Origin: Cololabis saira
Taxonomy: Eukaryota; Chordata; Actinopteri; Beloniformes; Belonidae
Direction: 5' to 3'
Length of the DNA: 64,000 nt
Assembly (NCBI RefSeq): GCF_033807715.1
Contig: NC_084596.1
Coordinates: 34,362,379-34,426,378, forward strand
Part shown: piece after piece, positions 10,101 to 19,800 of the stretch
How the letters are laid out: every line of letters begins with the position of its first letter
Position numbering within the stretch: position 1 is the first letter of the stretch
Notes under the pieces: generated by a model
What the model saw: the letters and a program-made list of their open reading frames with translations, nothing else
Databases searched by the model: none
What the model was told of the DNA's origin: nothing
Translations under genes and position numbers: made by a program

Positions 10101-12815
10101 AGAGGATTTATTCCAGGTTTGGTAGTTTGAACACATGGGGATGTGGCCGACCACAGGACGGGGTGTGTTCTGTGGGGGCGTGGCCTCACGTCAAGGTCGT
10201 GTGGTCACATCTCAGGATTGACCATGTTCTACCGTATTTGGGGGTGTGGTCTTACCTCAAGGCCGTAAGGGCTGGGGGGGGTCACCCTTGGATTTAGTGT
10301 GTTCTGTGTGGGGGCAGGGCCTCAACTTTATTTTAAGCGTTTTCTTGGTGGGGGTGTGGTCTCACCTCAGGGTTGAGTGTGTTGTTCTCAGAGCTCTTGG
10401 TGGATAGGAGGATGTGAGTGAAACCATCTTGTTTTTTCACGACAATGTCGCGATAACGGTAGGCGCTCTCCGTCTGTCGAACGCTGAACCTTAGCCGTTT
10501 GTCGAAGGCAGACCGTTCCTCCAGACGACGTTTGCCCATCACGCTGGTTGCCCCAGCAACGGCGGCCTGCAGACCTGATATCCTGGCAGCAGCACCGGCC
10601 TGCATCAGTGGAAACGTACCTGCAAGAGGCGTGCATGAAAACATCCTGAGACTCTTCAATGACAGGGTCATTTCAGATTCTGATCAGGGTGGTTGAGGCC
10701 TCACCTGAGCCACTCAGAGAGCGCATGGCAGCGGGCGTGACGGGGACCCGGGGCAGGGTCTGGGGGTTCTGGCTCCGGGGTCTGGTCCCCATGCGGGCCC
10801 TCTCCTCTCCGGGGCCCAGCTGGAGCGCGGGTTTCTCCAGCAGGGCCACCTCAGGTGGGACCAGATGCGTCTCTTGCTCCTCCAGGCTGTGAGCCGCCTC
10901 ACTGGGCGACTCCTCTGAATCCGGACGGCTGTTCATTGGACTCTTGGGGACTAGGATCTTGATCCCGGACTTGGAGAGGTCCACGCTGTGGCGGGCAGGA
11001 CCCGCCAAAGACATAACGCTGCTGCTGAAAGTGCCAGTGGGCCCCGACTGCGGTGAGGGCAGCTGGCTGAGAAGAGTTTTCACCTGGTCACAGGCTGAAG
11101 ATCCCCCTCTGGTGATGTCGCCGCTGAGGCTGGGGGCCGGCGGTCTGTGGCCGTGACTGTGGTGGTGGCCGCGGGTGGAGCGCAGTAAGGTGCAGTCTCT
11201 CTGGCGCTCGGCGTACTGGCGGTTGAACTCGTGTACATAGTTCAGGCAGGTAGACAGGTGAGTCTCGGGCTCCCAGGTGTCTCCGTCAGATCCATAGCCC
11301 CGCCACCTGACCAGGTACTCCACCTTCCCCTTCCTGTTCCTCCTCCGATCCACAATGCGCTCCACCTGCAGGACAACAGAGCAGCATCATCGGCCCTGTC
11401 CCAATACTCCCCCTACCCCTCGTTTTCATCCCTTCCCCTAAATTTTGCGCGTTCCCGTGAGGGTAGTGGTGTCCCAATTCCTCTTTTCACCTAGGGGGAG
11501 TGGAGAAAATGAGGGCGAGTGGCTATGAATTGTCCCTTCAGAGCGAGGGTTTTCAGATGCACATTTCCCAGAATGCTTTTCGTCATCATTGAATCCAAAA
11601 AAAAACATGGCGGACATTTCTTATTTTTTAGTGAATAAAATCAATATTTTGAGTTAGTTTCTGCATAAAAATGAGTTTTGATTACATTTCTAGCGAGAAA
11701 TATATATTTTACTTTCATAATATTCACTCAGTGAATGTACATAATCACTAGTTTTCCCGTTTGCCGAAGATCACGCTGAAATAAAGGGATTTATGGTTCC
11801 GCGTTACACCAACGCAGAACCTACGGCGTACCCTACGCCGTAGGTTCTGCGTCGATCAGTTCTGGAGCCGGCAGGCAGAAATCTCGAAATTTTCGGAACA
11901 AATTTCTTAACAGGCGTAGCTACAACTGTTAGATTTCATCTATTAAACCAACATTTATCTTCCTAAATGATTTATTTCAGCCAGCTGTAATTCTCCACAG
12001 AGCTGCAGGTTTCTCCCCGGGACGACGGCGCAGGTTGACCCGGCGATCACGTCTGTACTCCGGCTGCTGCTGCTGCGCCCCGGACCGGCGGCTCTTATCT
12101 CCGAAAACATCAGATCAAATTTCTTAACCAGCGTTATTTGGATAAACTGAGTCCAGGTTGGGGATCTTAACGGTTACTTTTACGCCTGAAAAAATATTAA
12201 AACTTAATAAAGTGGCATATTAACAGCGCTTCAGCTGAAATTAAAACAGCTTTTGGCTCTCAGCTTCCTGATTTTAGGGGTGGTGCTGAAAGTAGGGGTA
12301 GTGGGAGTATTGGGACAGACCCCTGGGAAGATTTCAAGTGCCCTAAAATCTGTCCCTTCTTTTTTAGGGGTAGAGGTAGAAAGTAGGGGGAGTATTGGGA
12401 TTGGGCCATCATCATCATCACCTCCTCCATCATGAGGACGTTCATCACGTCATCAGCAGGTGACCCTGACATCACGGGTCCATCCACCTGTTGACCCTCC
12501 CCCCTGGACGTCTCTGCTGCAGCTCTCTCTGCAGATCTGTCGGTTGAGTCAAGTGTGAGAAAGTTTTACCAAACTTTCTCTGACGTCACCCTCCCATCAG
12601 CCGACGCTAACAGCGGCTAACAGCAGCCGCCGCCGGCCGCGGCGGGATCCGGTCTAAACCGGTCTCTGGGCCGGTGAGACGGGCACCTCCCTGCCCCGCC
12701 GGGCTCTACTTCCCACCACTTTTCATCACTTTCCCCCTTCACTTCACTCCGGAAACTTCTCCGTTAGTTGGTTAGCATTAGCTCGCCTCACCTCGTAGAA
12801 CTGCTCCGTCGCCAT
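1170..12815 (-). CDS. cdyl: Chromodomain Y-like protein CDYL, complete split CDS
   Basis: CDYL reads repressive histone-lysine methylation through its chromodomain, works with REST/PRC2-type co-repressors, and its crotonase-fold domain is reported to hydrate crotonyl-CoA (family knowledge). Seven coding exons were assembled: 12792-12815, 10705-11365, 10366-10619, 7434-7606, 7143-7353, 5452-5595 and 1170-1328. Together they give 1626 nt and 541 aa, close to the 544-aa human isoform. All junctions are AG/GT and phases agree. Exon 1 encodes only MATEQFYE. The chromodomain continues in exon 2 (about residues 7-60), with likely cage residues Y7, W29 and Y32 and the signature EYLVRWRGYGS. A disordered middle region carries the family signature SGIKILVPKSP. 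FDKRLRFSVRQTESAYRYRD starts the conserved C-terminal half. The crotonase fold covers about residues 285-541, with NGPAVGLGAALLPLCD and WFQTPYT. The match is clearly CDYL, not CDYL2. The start follows the family N-terminus and lies in a CpG-rich segment. Confidence 0.95.
1403..2073. mobile_element. Non-autonomous hAT-type element with 8-bp target duplication
   Basis: Positions 1411-2065 are flanked by direct copies of TTTACATT at 1403-1410 and 2066-2073. An 8-bp duplication is the hAT hallmark. The ends AGAGGTGGGTA and CACACCCCTAG are imperfect inverted repeats. The interior is AT-rich with repeated ATCGAATCG-like words and an A/T run near 1469-1502. It lies in the last cdyl intron and has no transposase frame. 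Confidence 0.75.
2085..3560 (+). mobile_element. Decayed L2-type LINE fragments (reverse-transcriptase end and 3'UTR)
   Basis: Positions 2110-2225 read as a broken RT segment (GVPPGFW, then a FYADDIQLY-like motif). Positions 2270-2500 read as the LINE C-terminal region (NGLAPRYLQDLI). Positions 2850-3080 match the common teleost LINE 3'UTR (aggtttcttccctcctaaag) ending in a TTTAAATAAAATACAATTGAA tail. A second piece at 3085-3560 contains an RT remnant (LSKTQSHCFGPND). Many stops and frameshifts; it is dead, and lies in the last cdyl intron. Confidence 0.7.
3990..4785 (+). mobile_element. L2-type LINE 3' end (RT C-terminus plus tail)
   Basis: Two frames joined by a frameshift near 4150 contain GDTQLYISVSPHD, MIIFGPKNESVHHGSL, RNLGVIIDSELNFNSHLKF, SRLDYCNGIFTGLYK, HITPVMKSLHWLPVSQRIEF and KILLLVYKALN. 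This is the standard order of the L2-clade reverse-transcriptase C-terminus. It ends with the L2-type tail GCTATACAAATAAACTTGCC near 4750-4775. It is the best preserved LINE piece in the cdyl introns. Confidence 0.85.
4863..5224. mobile_element. Mariner-type MITE with long terminal inverted repeats
   Basis: TACAGGACTGTCTCAGAAAA at 4863 is mirrored by TTTTCTGAGACAGTCCTGTA ending at 5224. The two halves are inverted copies of roughly 150 bp. Both ends carry TA, as expected for Tc1/mariner insertion. No transposase is present. It lies between cdyl exons 6 and 7. Confidence 0.85.
5833..6776. mobile_element. hAT-like non-autonomous element with GC-rich cargo and internal tandem repeat
   Basis: AGGGCTGAACGATTAATTGC at 5834 is mirrored near 6755-6775 (AATCGTTCAGCC), giving terminal inverted repeats around a 0.9-kb insert in a cdyl intron. 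Inside are a roughly 36-bp tandem repeat at 6002-6097 (ATGGCCTCAGTGTTAGGGCT units) and a GC-rich stretch to 6240. A block at 6241-6337 is almost identical to 13643-13733. A 118-codon open frame from 6004 runs through the tandem repeat; I do not consider it a gene. Confidence 0.6.
8003..9271. mobile_element. Nested DNA transposons (TACNGTATTTT-ended element)
   Basis: The outer ends are TACTGTATTTTCAGCACTAT at 8003 and the inverted AAAATACGGTA ending at 9271, both followed inward by TATAAGGC-type sequence. A second palindromic, GC-rich element is nested at about 8455-9062 (AGTACCTACTC.GCGCG near both of its ends). The same outer end family occurs at 28309-29646. There is no transposase frame. 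It lies between cdyl exons 3 and 4. Confidence 0.6.
9725..10070 (-). mobile_element. tRNA-headed SINE-like repeat
   Basis: On the minus strand the head at 10010-10060 reads GGTGGCAACACTGTTGCCTC followed by a B-box-like GGTTTGACTCC. It then has the conserved body with CCCCGTGCTTGTGTGGG and a body end near 9740. A related plus-strand copy is at 43775-43975. Confidence 0.6.
10140..10385. repeat. Degenerate tandem array that starts at the cdyl exon 3 splice donor
   Basis: Units of about 55-65 bp containing GGGGTGTGGTCTCACCTCA-like sequence recur at about 10156, 10240, 10305 and 10350. The last unit contains the true 5' splice site of cdyl exon 3 (exon end 10366). On the minus strand the unit near 10256 preserves a second strong donor, CTTGAG followed by GTAAGA. 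Confidence 0.6.
11391..12407. mobile_element. Non-autonomous DNA transposon in cdyl intron 1
   Basis: The left end GGCCCTGTCCCAATACTCCC at about 11391 is mirrored by GGGAGTATTGGGATTGGGCC ending near 12407. ATCATC-like sequence flanks both sides. The interior has no coding capacity and includes a partial copy of the palindromic GTTCCGCGTTACACCAACGC repeat at 11790-11860. Confidence 0.7.
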
Positions 12816-13010
12816 GGAGACCGGGCAGGTAACCGGCGGCTTCCAGAAGCTTCTTCACGCGCGCGGCGTCATCGGGGACGCGCTTCGAATGTGGGTCCGC
12901 GTGCGGGCTGCGTGGTGTCACCGCGGGGCTGCTGTCTGCTCGCTGCTAGCTGGCCCGGGGAGCGGGGGACGTCCGGCCCGCCTCCACAATAAGAGCCCCG
13001 CTGGGGGAGA
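12600..13010 (-). promoter_or_regulatory. CpG-rich putative promoter of cdyl
   Basis: The segment around the short first coding exon (12792-12815) is markedly GC- and CpG-rich (GCCGCCGCCGGCCGCGGCGG at 12625; CACGCGCGCGGCGTC at 12857) against AT-rich surroundings. It also contains the conserved ATG context. No TATA box is evident, which fits a housekeeping-type promoter. This is inferred from composition and gene position only. Confidence 0.5.
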
Positions 13011-14358
13011 GACCGACTCCAGAATAAAAGCCCCGCTAGGGGAGAGACCGACTCCACAATAAAAGCCCCGCTAGATTCCAGACCGACTCCACAATAAAAG
13101 CCCCGCTAGATTCCAGACCGACTCCAGAATAAAAGCCCCGCTAGGTTCCAGACCGACTCCAGAATAAAAGCCCCGCTATGTTCCAGACCGACTACACAAT
13201 AAAAGCCCCGCTATGTTCCGATTCCGATTTTTGCAAACCAGATCGAAACCACCTCCGGGAGGTAGTTTCATATCGCATTCATATCAGGAGGAGAGGCTGC
13301 CGCATTTGGGCAGATGCGTCTCAGTCTGAACAGCTCCAAACACTCAGATCGGATATGACTGTCCCAGACGCTCCAAACCACCCGCCCATTTCCAGTTGTG
13401 GAGCTACTCATCCTTTCACAGAGAGCATGTACAATCTCTGATGTCACGTCAAAAACTATTATTTGTAGTTTAAGTGTTGCAAATTCACATTACAAATCAT
13501 GTTTTAATAGCAGAAAAAAAGACTGCATTTCCACGTACGGTGCGGGTCGCCGCGTACCCTACGCCGTAGGCTCTGCGTCGGTGTAACGCGGAACCATAAA
13601 TCAGCCTTCAGTCGCGCTGAGAGCCTGAACCTGCAGCCCGTCAGCTCATCAGGAGGAGAGGCTGCCAGTTGTTCATTGCTGGTTCGTTTTGTTAACTCTG
13701 AGCTTTGTTGGTTGGTTTGTTAGTTTGCTGGTGGTTTTGTTCTGAACACTTTTCTCTGTTTCTCATTTGGGACGCCGGGTCCCTCCGCCGAGACACAACT
13801 TTTGCGGTATGCGTTCATTGTTATGTCTAAAAATGATGCGCAGTGCCGACCCAATCAGAAACGGTACAGATATTTTGGGATTTTTTTATATATAAAAAAA
13901 ATACATGACTTCACACAATACTGGGTGACAATACTGGGTGACGCCTCCGCTCCGACGTCGTTGCTACGGCAACCCGTCAGATCAGTCAATGATGTGGCCC
14001 AGTCTGAACAGAGCCAGATCTGAGAAGGAATCAGATATGAATCAGATTTGCCTGCAGTCTGAACGTGGCCTAAAAGCCCCGCTAGGTTCCAGACCGACTC
14101 CACAATAAAAGCCCCGCTATGTTCCAGACCGACTCCACAATAAAAGCCCCGCTAGGTTCCAGACCGACTCCACAATAAGAGCCCCGCTAGGTTCCAGACC
14201 GACTCCACAATAAAAGCCCCGCTATGTTCCAGACCGACTCCACAATAAGAGCCCCGCTAGGTTCCAGACCGACTCCACAATAAGAGCCCCGCTAGGTTCC
14301 AGACCGACTCCACAATAAAAGCCCTGCTAGGTGCGAGACCGACTCCAGAATAAAAGCA
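12986..14358. repeat. 35-bp minisatellite interrupted by a transposon-like insert
   Basis: The unit CCGACTCCACAATAAAAGCC continues CCGCTAGGTTCCAGA (35 bp). About 7 copies lie at 12986-13218 and about 8.5 copies at 14071-14358, immediately upstream of cdyl. Units differ at a few positions (AATAAAAG or AATAAGAG; CTAGG, CTATG or CTAGA). The 13219-14070 stretch between the two blocks is not repeat and is annotated separately. Confidence 0.9.
13219..14070. mobile_element. DNA-transposon-like insertion inside the minisatellite
   Basis: This stretch interrupts the 35-bp array exactly within a unit. Its right end (GCAGTCTGAACGTGGCC at about 14055-14071) resembles a terminus common in teleost MITEs. 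It carries half of the palindromic Harbinger-like sequence at 13535-13610 and the 13643-13733 block shared with 6241-6337. No transposase and no clean terminal repeat were found, so the class is uncertain. Confidence 0.55.
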
Positions 14359-14410
14359 GAAAGTGCAGAAAACGAGGAACTAAAAAAAGACTAATGACAA
14401 TTGGTGACAG

Positions 14411-15180
14411 TTACTGTAGTGTGCGTGGTGTACTGCGTAGCATGGTATCCTGGTAAGCCATCCTGTTTGCCTCTGTCTGAAAATGGTTCATGAGGTGGTT
14501 CCGCACCTCACAACCAAGTTTTGTGACCCGCTCAGCAGAGAGGCGTCCTGTGGGGAGGAGGTTGGTATCTCCTGCCACCTGCTCCATCCATTCACCCGGA
14601 TCATTTCTGGAATCCACAAAGGTGCTGGGGATGATACCTGGCTTGTTTGGAGCGGTTCAGACCACAGAGATAATTGTGGACAGCAACACACGCCTTTGTC
14701 ACAACTTCTGCTGTCTCCAAACTGCACTCCATAGCCTTCCCAAACACCCTCCACCGTGCAGCCAGGATGCCAAAGGCGTTTTCTCGTCATGCTCTGGAGT
14801 GGCTGTAATTGTAAACACGCTCCTCTGCAGACAAGTTGGTGCCTGATGAAATAATTGGGATTTATCGTTACCTGATGTTATTCCAAATCACAAACTTGAT
14901 ATATGTAACATGAATGTCCTCACCTGAATATGGTTCCATTAAATTAATCTTTAGAGGGAATGCCTCGTGACCTACAAAGACTGGGGGACACAGCACCTCA
15001 CGTCCAGGTAGGGCAGATGGTGGCGGTAGGGAAAGGTTCCCCTGGATGAGCTGGGACCCAAAGGCACTTGTTGTTAACACCCCCTGGGCGTGAGTCTCTC
15101 TCACACCCAGAAGCGCCTATGTCCACAACAGTGAACCTGTACCTGCCATCACACACCGCCATAAAACAGTTTAAGATAAC
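14411..15180 (-). pseudogene. Dead PIF/Harbinger (HARBI1-like) transposase remnant
   Basis: Minus-strand frames give, in order, the HARBI1-type nuclease motifs: FTVVDIGASG (first catalytic Asp), GVLTTSAFGSQLIQGNLSLP, PVFVGHEAFPLKINLMEPYS, ENAFGILAARWRVFGKAMEC (catalytic Glu), VVTKACVAVHNYL and a C-terminal GEWMEQ segment. Harbinger nucleases normally have VGDEAFPL, so the second catalytic Asp is His here. Several frameshifts separate the motifs. It lies between cdyl and tmx3 next to the minisatellite. Confidence 0.85.
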
Positions 15181-15839
15181 TCCTAATTAAATGCTTTTAT
15201 TAAAGCAATATTTATCTTCAGTGTCAAATGTTGCTTCGCTAATCCATAGGATCCTCTGAAGTTCACGACTGGCCACAGCCACATATAAAACCACGCCTTC
15301 CTTTGAATAAGAACATGAAATGTAAAAGAGCCATGAAATAAAATAGTGTCGTGAAATGTAATACGTAAGCGTGGCATTACAAAATAAAAGTGTCATGAAA
15401 TAAATAATTATACGAATATGAAATAATTTATCATGAAATAAAAAGTTATAAAAAAATAACGATTTTATTAATATATTTTGTATTTATTTAATTGAATATT
15501 TCATAATTTAAGTATTTTTTCATTTATTTAATTTTGAATGAAACAGCGTTGCAAGTGTCTTCTACCTCTTAACCTGAGGTTTGTATCATCCTGCTCAGAT
15601 TGGTTGTCATGGCTTGGATTGGTCAAATCTGACTTTGTGTCTGTGAGTGATCATTTGAAAGCCCCGGGCTTGGCTGTGGCTTAGTACACTCGTCATCTGT
15701 TTAAAGATAGAATGGATGGCTTTCACTGCATGTTTTATTTAATTTATTTAATTTTCAATGAAACAACCATATAGTGTCCTGAGAATAATTTACAGTTTAA
15801 CAACTAGAAACTAAAATAAATTATTTTAGACTTCAGGAT

Positions 15840-16335
15840 ATGCAGAGCTGACCACCTGCCCATCATGTTTAATGGAGACTGTGTGCACGTAGTCAACAGG
15901 ACATCCAATTTACTGACAACTTCTCCTGGTCAACACACATCACGGCTACTTTACAGAAAGAACAGCAGCCTCTGCACTTCCTTTAAATGCTAAAAAAAGC
16001 TCAACATCTATCACAGGTCTCTTTAACATTCAGTACTATCACGCTCACTTGTCTTGTTTCAATACCTTGCATGCTGTACAGCAGCACACAAGAGGGCTCT
16101 AGTAAGGGTTTTAAAAACTGCCCAAAACGTTATGGGCTCCCCCCTTCCCTCACTTGAGAACATTATCAACATCCATGACCACAGCGGAGCAAAACACATC
16201 ATCAAGGACACCTTTCACCACAGTGATGAACTCTTCAAGCGTTACAGGTCAATCAAAACCTGCACTAACAGACTGCTGCAGTTTTATCTCCAACAGCTAA
16301 CATGGTCACTCAGCTCATGACAAACCATATTACTA
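15840..16335 (+). mobile_element. Rex1/CR1-type LINE 3' end
   Basis: Broken plus-strand frames show the LINE C-terminal module HKRALVRVLKTAQNVMGSP, IIKDTFHHSDELF and RYRSIKTCTNRLLQFY. They are preceded by HITATLQKEQQ-type sequence. Related, better preserved sequence lies in opposite orientation at 20355-21640. A T run is at 16461-16478. Confidence 0.75.
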
Positions 16336-16622
16336 AGCTGCACACAGAGTGTACATGCCGGCTGCTGCAAACCACCCTTGTGGCACTTTATATCTCAATG
16401 CAGTTTATTTTTTGAACAGTTGTCTAGTTAAATATCTTTTATCTGCCTGGTTGCCATGCATTTTTTTTTTTTTTTTTCTATGTCCAGACATGACTAATGT
16501 ATGTACCCTTTGAATCTGTCCCAGCAGGAATATTCACCCAGTGAAGCAGCAGAACAGAAGATGTGATTTGTTTATTATTTATTTTCTGACCAATGCAACA
16601 AAAGACCAGACATAACAAATTC

Positions 16623-16628
16623 TTTATT
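16623..16628 (-). promoter_or_regulatory. Candidate tmx3 polyadenylation signal AATAAA
   Basis: Minus-strand AATAAA 189 nt beyond the tmx3 stop codon, just after the 3'UTR tandem array. Spacing is ordinary for a short 3'UTR. Confidence 0.6.
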
Positions 16629-16639
16629 GTTGGACCAGA

Positions 16640-16830
16640 CCGGTGCTCGTCCCAGTCTTCACCATCAGTCCTCATCCTGGTCTTCGCTAATGGCCCTTGT
16701 CCTGGTCATAGACATCAATCCTAGTCCTGGTCTTCACCATCAGTCCTCATCCCGGTGTTTGCTTCACGAGTCCTTGTCCCAGTCTCTGCCACCAGTCCTT
16801 GTCCCATCCCTCCATATCAGTCCTTCTTCT
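16640..16830. repeat. Degenerate minisatellite in the tmx3 3'UTR, overlapping the stop codon
   Basis: On the minus strand, GACAAGGACTG-like cores recur every 25-40 nt from the last codons of tmx3 (AAGAAGGACTGA) through about 16640, as GGGACAAGGACTGGTGG, GGGACAAGGACTCGTG, ATGAGGACTGATGG and similar units. The array therefore begins at the end of the coding region. Confidence 0.65.
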
Positions 16831-19800
16831 TGTCTTTTTTCTTGTCATTTTGCTGCAGGGACGGTCCTAACAGCGCCACTTGGTCCTCATCATCTACTGT
16901 GGTCGGGGTCTTCTTGAAGAAGAGGTAACCGAAGAAAGCGACGGCGGTGAGTGGGAAGACAACAAGGAAACCCCCGAGCCATGGTGCCGCTGTGAACAAG
17001 GGCTGGAGGGACAGAGAGGAGAGTCAGTGAACCGAACTGAAAAGAAATCAGCAGGAGGTCTGATGATGTCACTTACTGTCAAAGTCATTCTGGTCTCATA
17101 AACGATACGTTTGGCACGCTGAACAACTCCATTTCCTCCCTGAAACTAAGACAGATGAGACAACTTCAGTGAGACTGAAACTATATCGCGCCTTCAGCTA
17201 GAATTTGTCCAACTCACCTGGATGCTGCCATCCAGGACCCCATCCAGGAAGTCCAGCAGGTGGCGCTCTGTCTCCACAGCGCCAGTTGGCACGAAGAAGC
17301 CATCGTTGGACAGATTGACCACAATGACAGAGGGGACACTGACCTCGCTGATGACAACAACAACAACTTGTTAGAAGTGTCCATGCAGAGATGCGAGCAA
17401 GGATCCCGAGACACACTCACCCCATCACTAGACCATTGACGTAATCTCCACCTCGCATGAAGCCAAAGTGGAAGCTCCTAAGAATTGGCACAGATGGACA
17501 GATTCATTTCAGGTTGACGTTTTACTCTTCTTGTTTGTTTTTTCAGAATAAAAGTCTTACCTGCTGTAGGTGTCTTTGTGGTCTAGAGCTACCTTCTCCA
17601 CCAAGCTCTTATACCTGCAGAGGTGACAAGAAATGTGTCACTGATGACATTTAACCATGGACTGGATGGATGGATGAGTGGCAGAAGGATAGGTGTTACC
17701 TCAGGCTTTTATCGCACAGTCGCCTCACGTCCAGCAGAGCCAACAACACCAGTTTACCTTGAGAAGGAGAAAGGCAGAGTCACTTCCACTGATGTACACC
17801 AGATGTGGTGCAACGTTTCATCATTGATTAAATAAATCAACAGAAAGTGCTCCCAGGAGTGTTTACAATGGATTCTGAAGCGACACAAAAAGCCAGCCAA
17901 CATCATGTTTGTCGTGACAATGTGTATGTTCCTCTGCAAGATACTCAAGAGCTAGTAAAATAAATCCTGACTTCTACTTTTCTCCTGCTCTGATCCACTT
18001 ATGCTCAACCTGATCAGATCTGCCTGGACTTTAAGTTCTGATGGTATCTTACTTTTTGTCAAAGTTCTCATGGTACCTGACTCTCCCTCAAAGTTATGAT
18101 GGTACCTCAGTGTACCTTAAAGGGAACCTATTATGAAAAACATGTTTTTTCTTGCTTTAACATATATGAAGTGGTCTCCCCTCAGCCTGCCAACTCAGAG
18201 AAGGAGGAAAGCAACCAAATTCTGCAGTGTCTGTACAGCCGCCCGGATGATCCATCCAGTGTGATGTGGATCTACGAGCCGTTCAGATTCAGCGTATTTT
18301 CGTTACGTAACCAAAATGCAAACCACGCCCACAACTATAAAACCGTGTAACTACATTCGCGCGTCCGACTATCGCGTAGCACTGCGTGACATCGGACGCT
18401 CTCTGTCCATCTCCCTCCAGCAGCTGCCACTTTATTGAGGTTTTTGTAGTGAAATGAGGAGGTATCATGGAGATAACTTCTCATTTCAACTAACTGGATC
18501 AGCCGTTCCTCATCCATGACCGTTTCCTACAGCTCTTTCAACCGGCTTTCAACGGGAGCGACAGGAAGAGAATAGAAGCAGCCAGGCATCCGACAAATGT
18601 TCAGCTCAAAACGGCGCGCCGCGGAGCGCCGTGTCGCTGCGTCCAGTTAGGACAGTCCAATAGAAAATAAAGCAAATGGATGGATGGAATTGATTTTGTC
18701 GCTGACGTTCGCTCGCATCACATGCAGTTAGAACACGGTAACTCCGCTGGCCGGAGCTTCTGCCATTTTTTCGTAGGTGTATCGCGTCATTCAGGCAGCC
18801 AATCAGCACAGAGCCTCATTATCATAGCCCCTCCCACTCAGAATCCCGCATAGATAATGAGGCTAGAGAATGGTAAGATAAAGACATGGCTCAGAGGCTG
18901 AATTTCTAATTTATTTAGCAAAAACAATCAAAAGCTTGTTTTTAAGACATTCAAGGCCTGTTTAAAATAGGCATTAGATGCCATAATAGGTCCCTTTAAC
19001 ATTTTGATGGTACCTCACTGTCCCTCAAAGTTCTGATGTTACCTGAGTCTCCCATGGCATATAGCGTGTAGCTGTCAATCTCGAAGAAATTTGGAAATTG
19101 TTCTCTCTTGATCCAGGAATTCAGGTCACCGTCCTGTTCCTCTGAAAAACAAAAACCTAGTTGAAAGCTCAGTCAGCCAGCACTCTGATCAATATTTTTG
19201 TTGTAGTGGATTCTGAGCTTGTGATAGTTCTTCAAAATAAAAGTGTCACTACTTCAAGACAAACGTGCTATAACTTCCAAATAAAAGTACTCCAAGATGA
19301 AAATATGGTTACTTTAACTTTAGCTTATATTGAAATTTAAGTTATAAATAAGAAAAAAAGTGTTGTTCTTTTAAAAGAGAAGTGTTAACACTTCAAAATA
19401 AAAGGATCATTTTATCATGTGGGTCATGTTCTTATAAACTTTATTGAGAAACAAGATAGTTTTTTCTTCAGTATCATTAAACATTTTTTATAAATTTACT
19501 GTATGATGACTCACCATTATAAGTGAAGTATGTCCCATCTTTGAAAACCATGACAGCCGGCAGAGAGGCCAGAGACACGCCCTAAAGAAACACTGATATT
19601 AACTACTGACACTGATGTTAACCATGGAGATTAAAAAGCAGACCAGCAGGAACTATGGACACTTAAACACACACCAGCATAGACTGAACTGAACAAACCC
19701 CCTGCGATGTCACCAACAGGTTTCTAAAGGTCGTGTTGAAGGCCCGATTTTCAGAGCTTTGACAGTCACCATCTTGACATGGTTAATTTAACAGCAAGTC

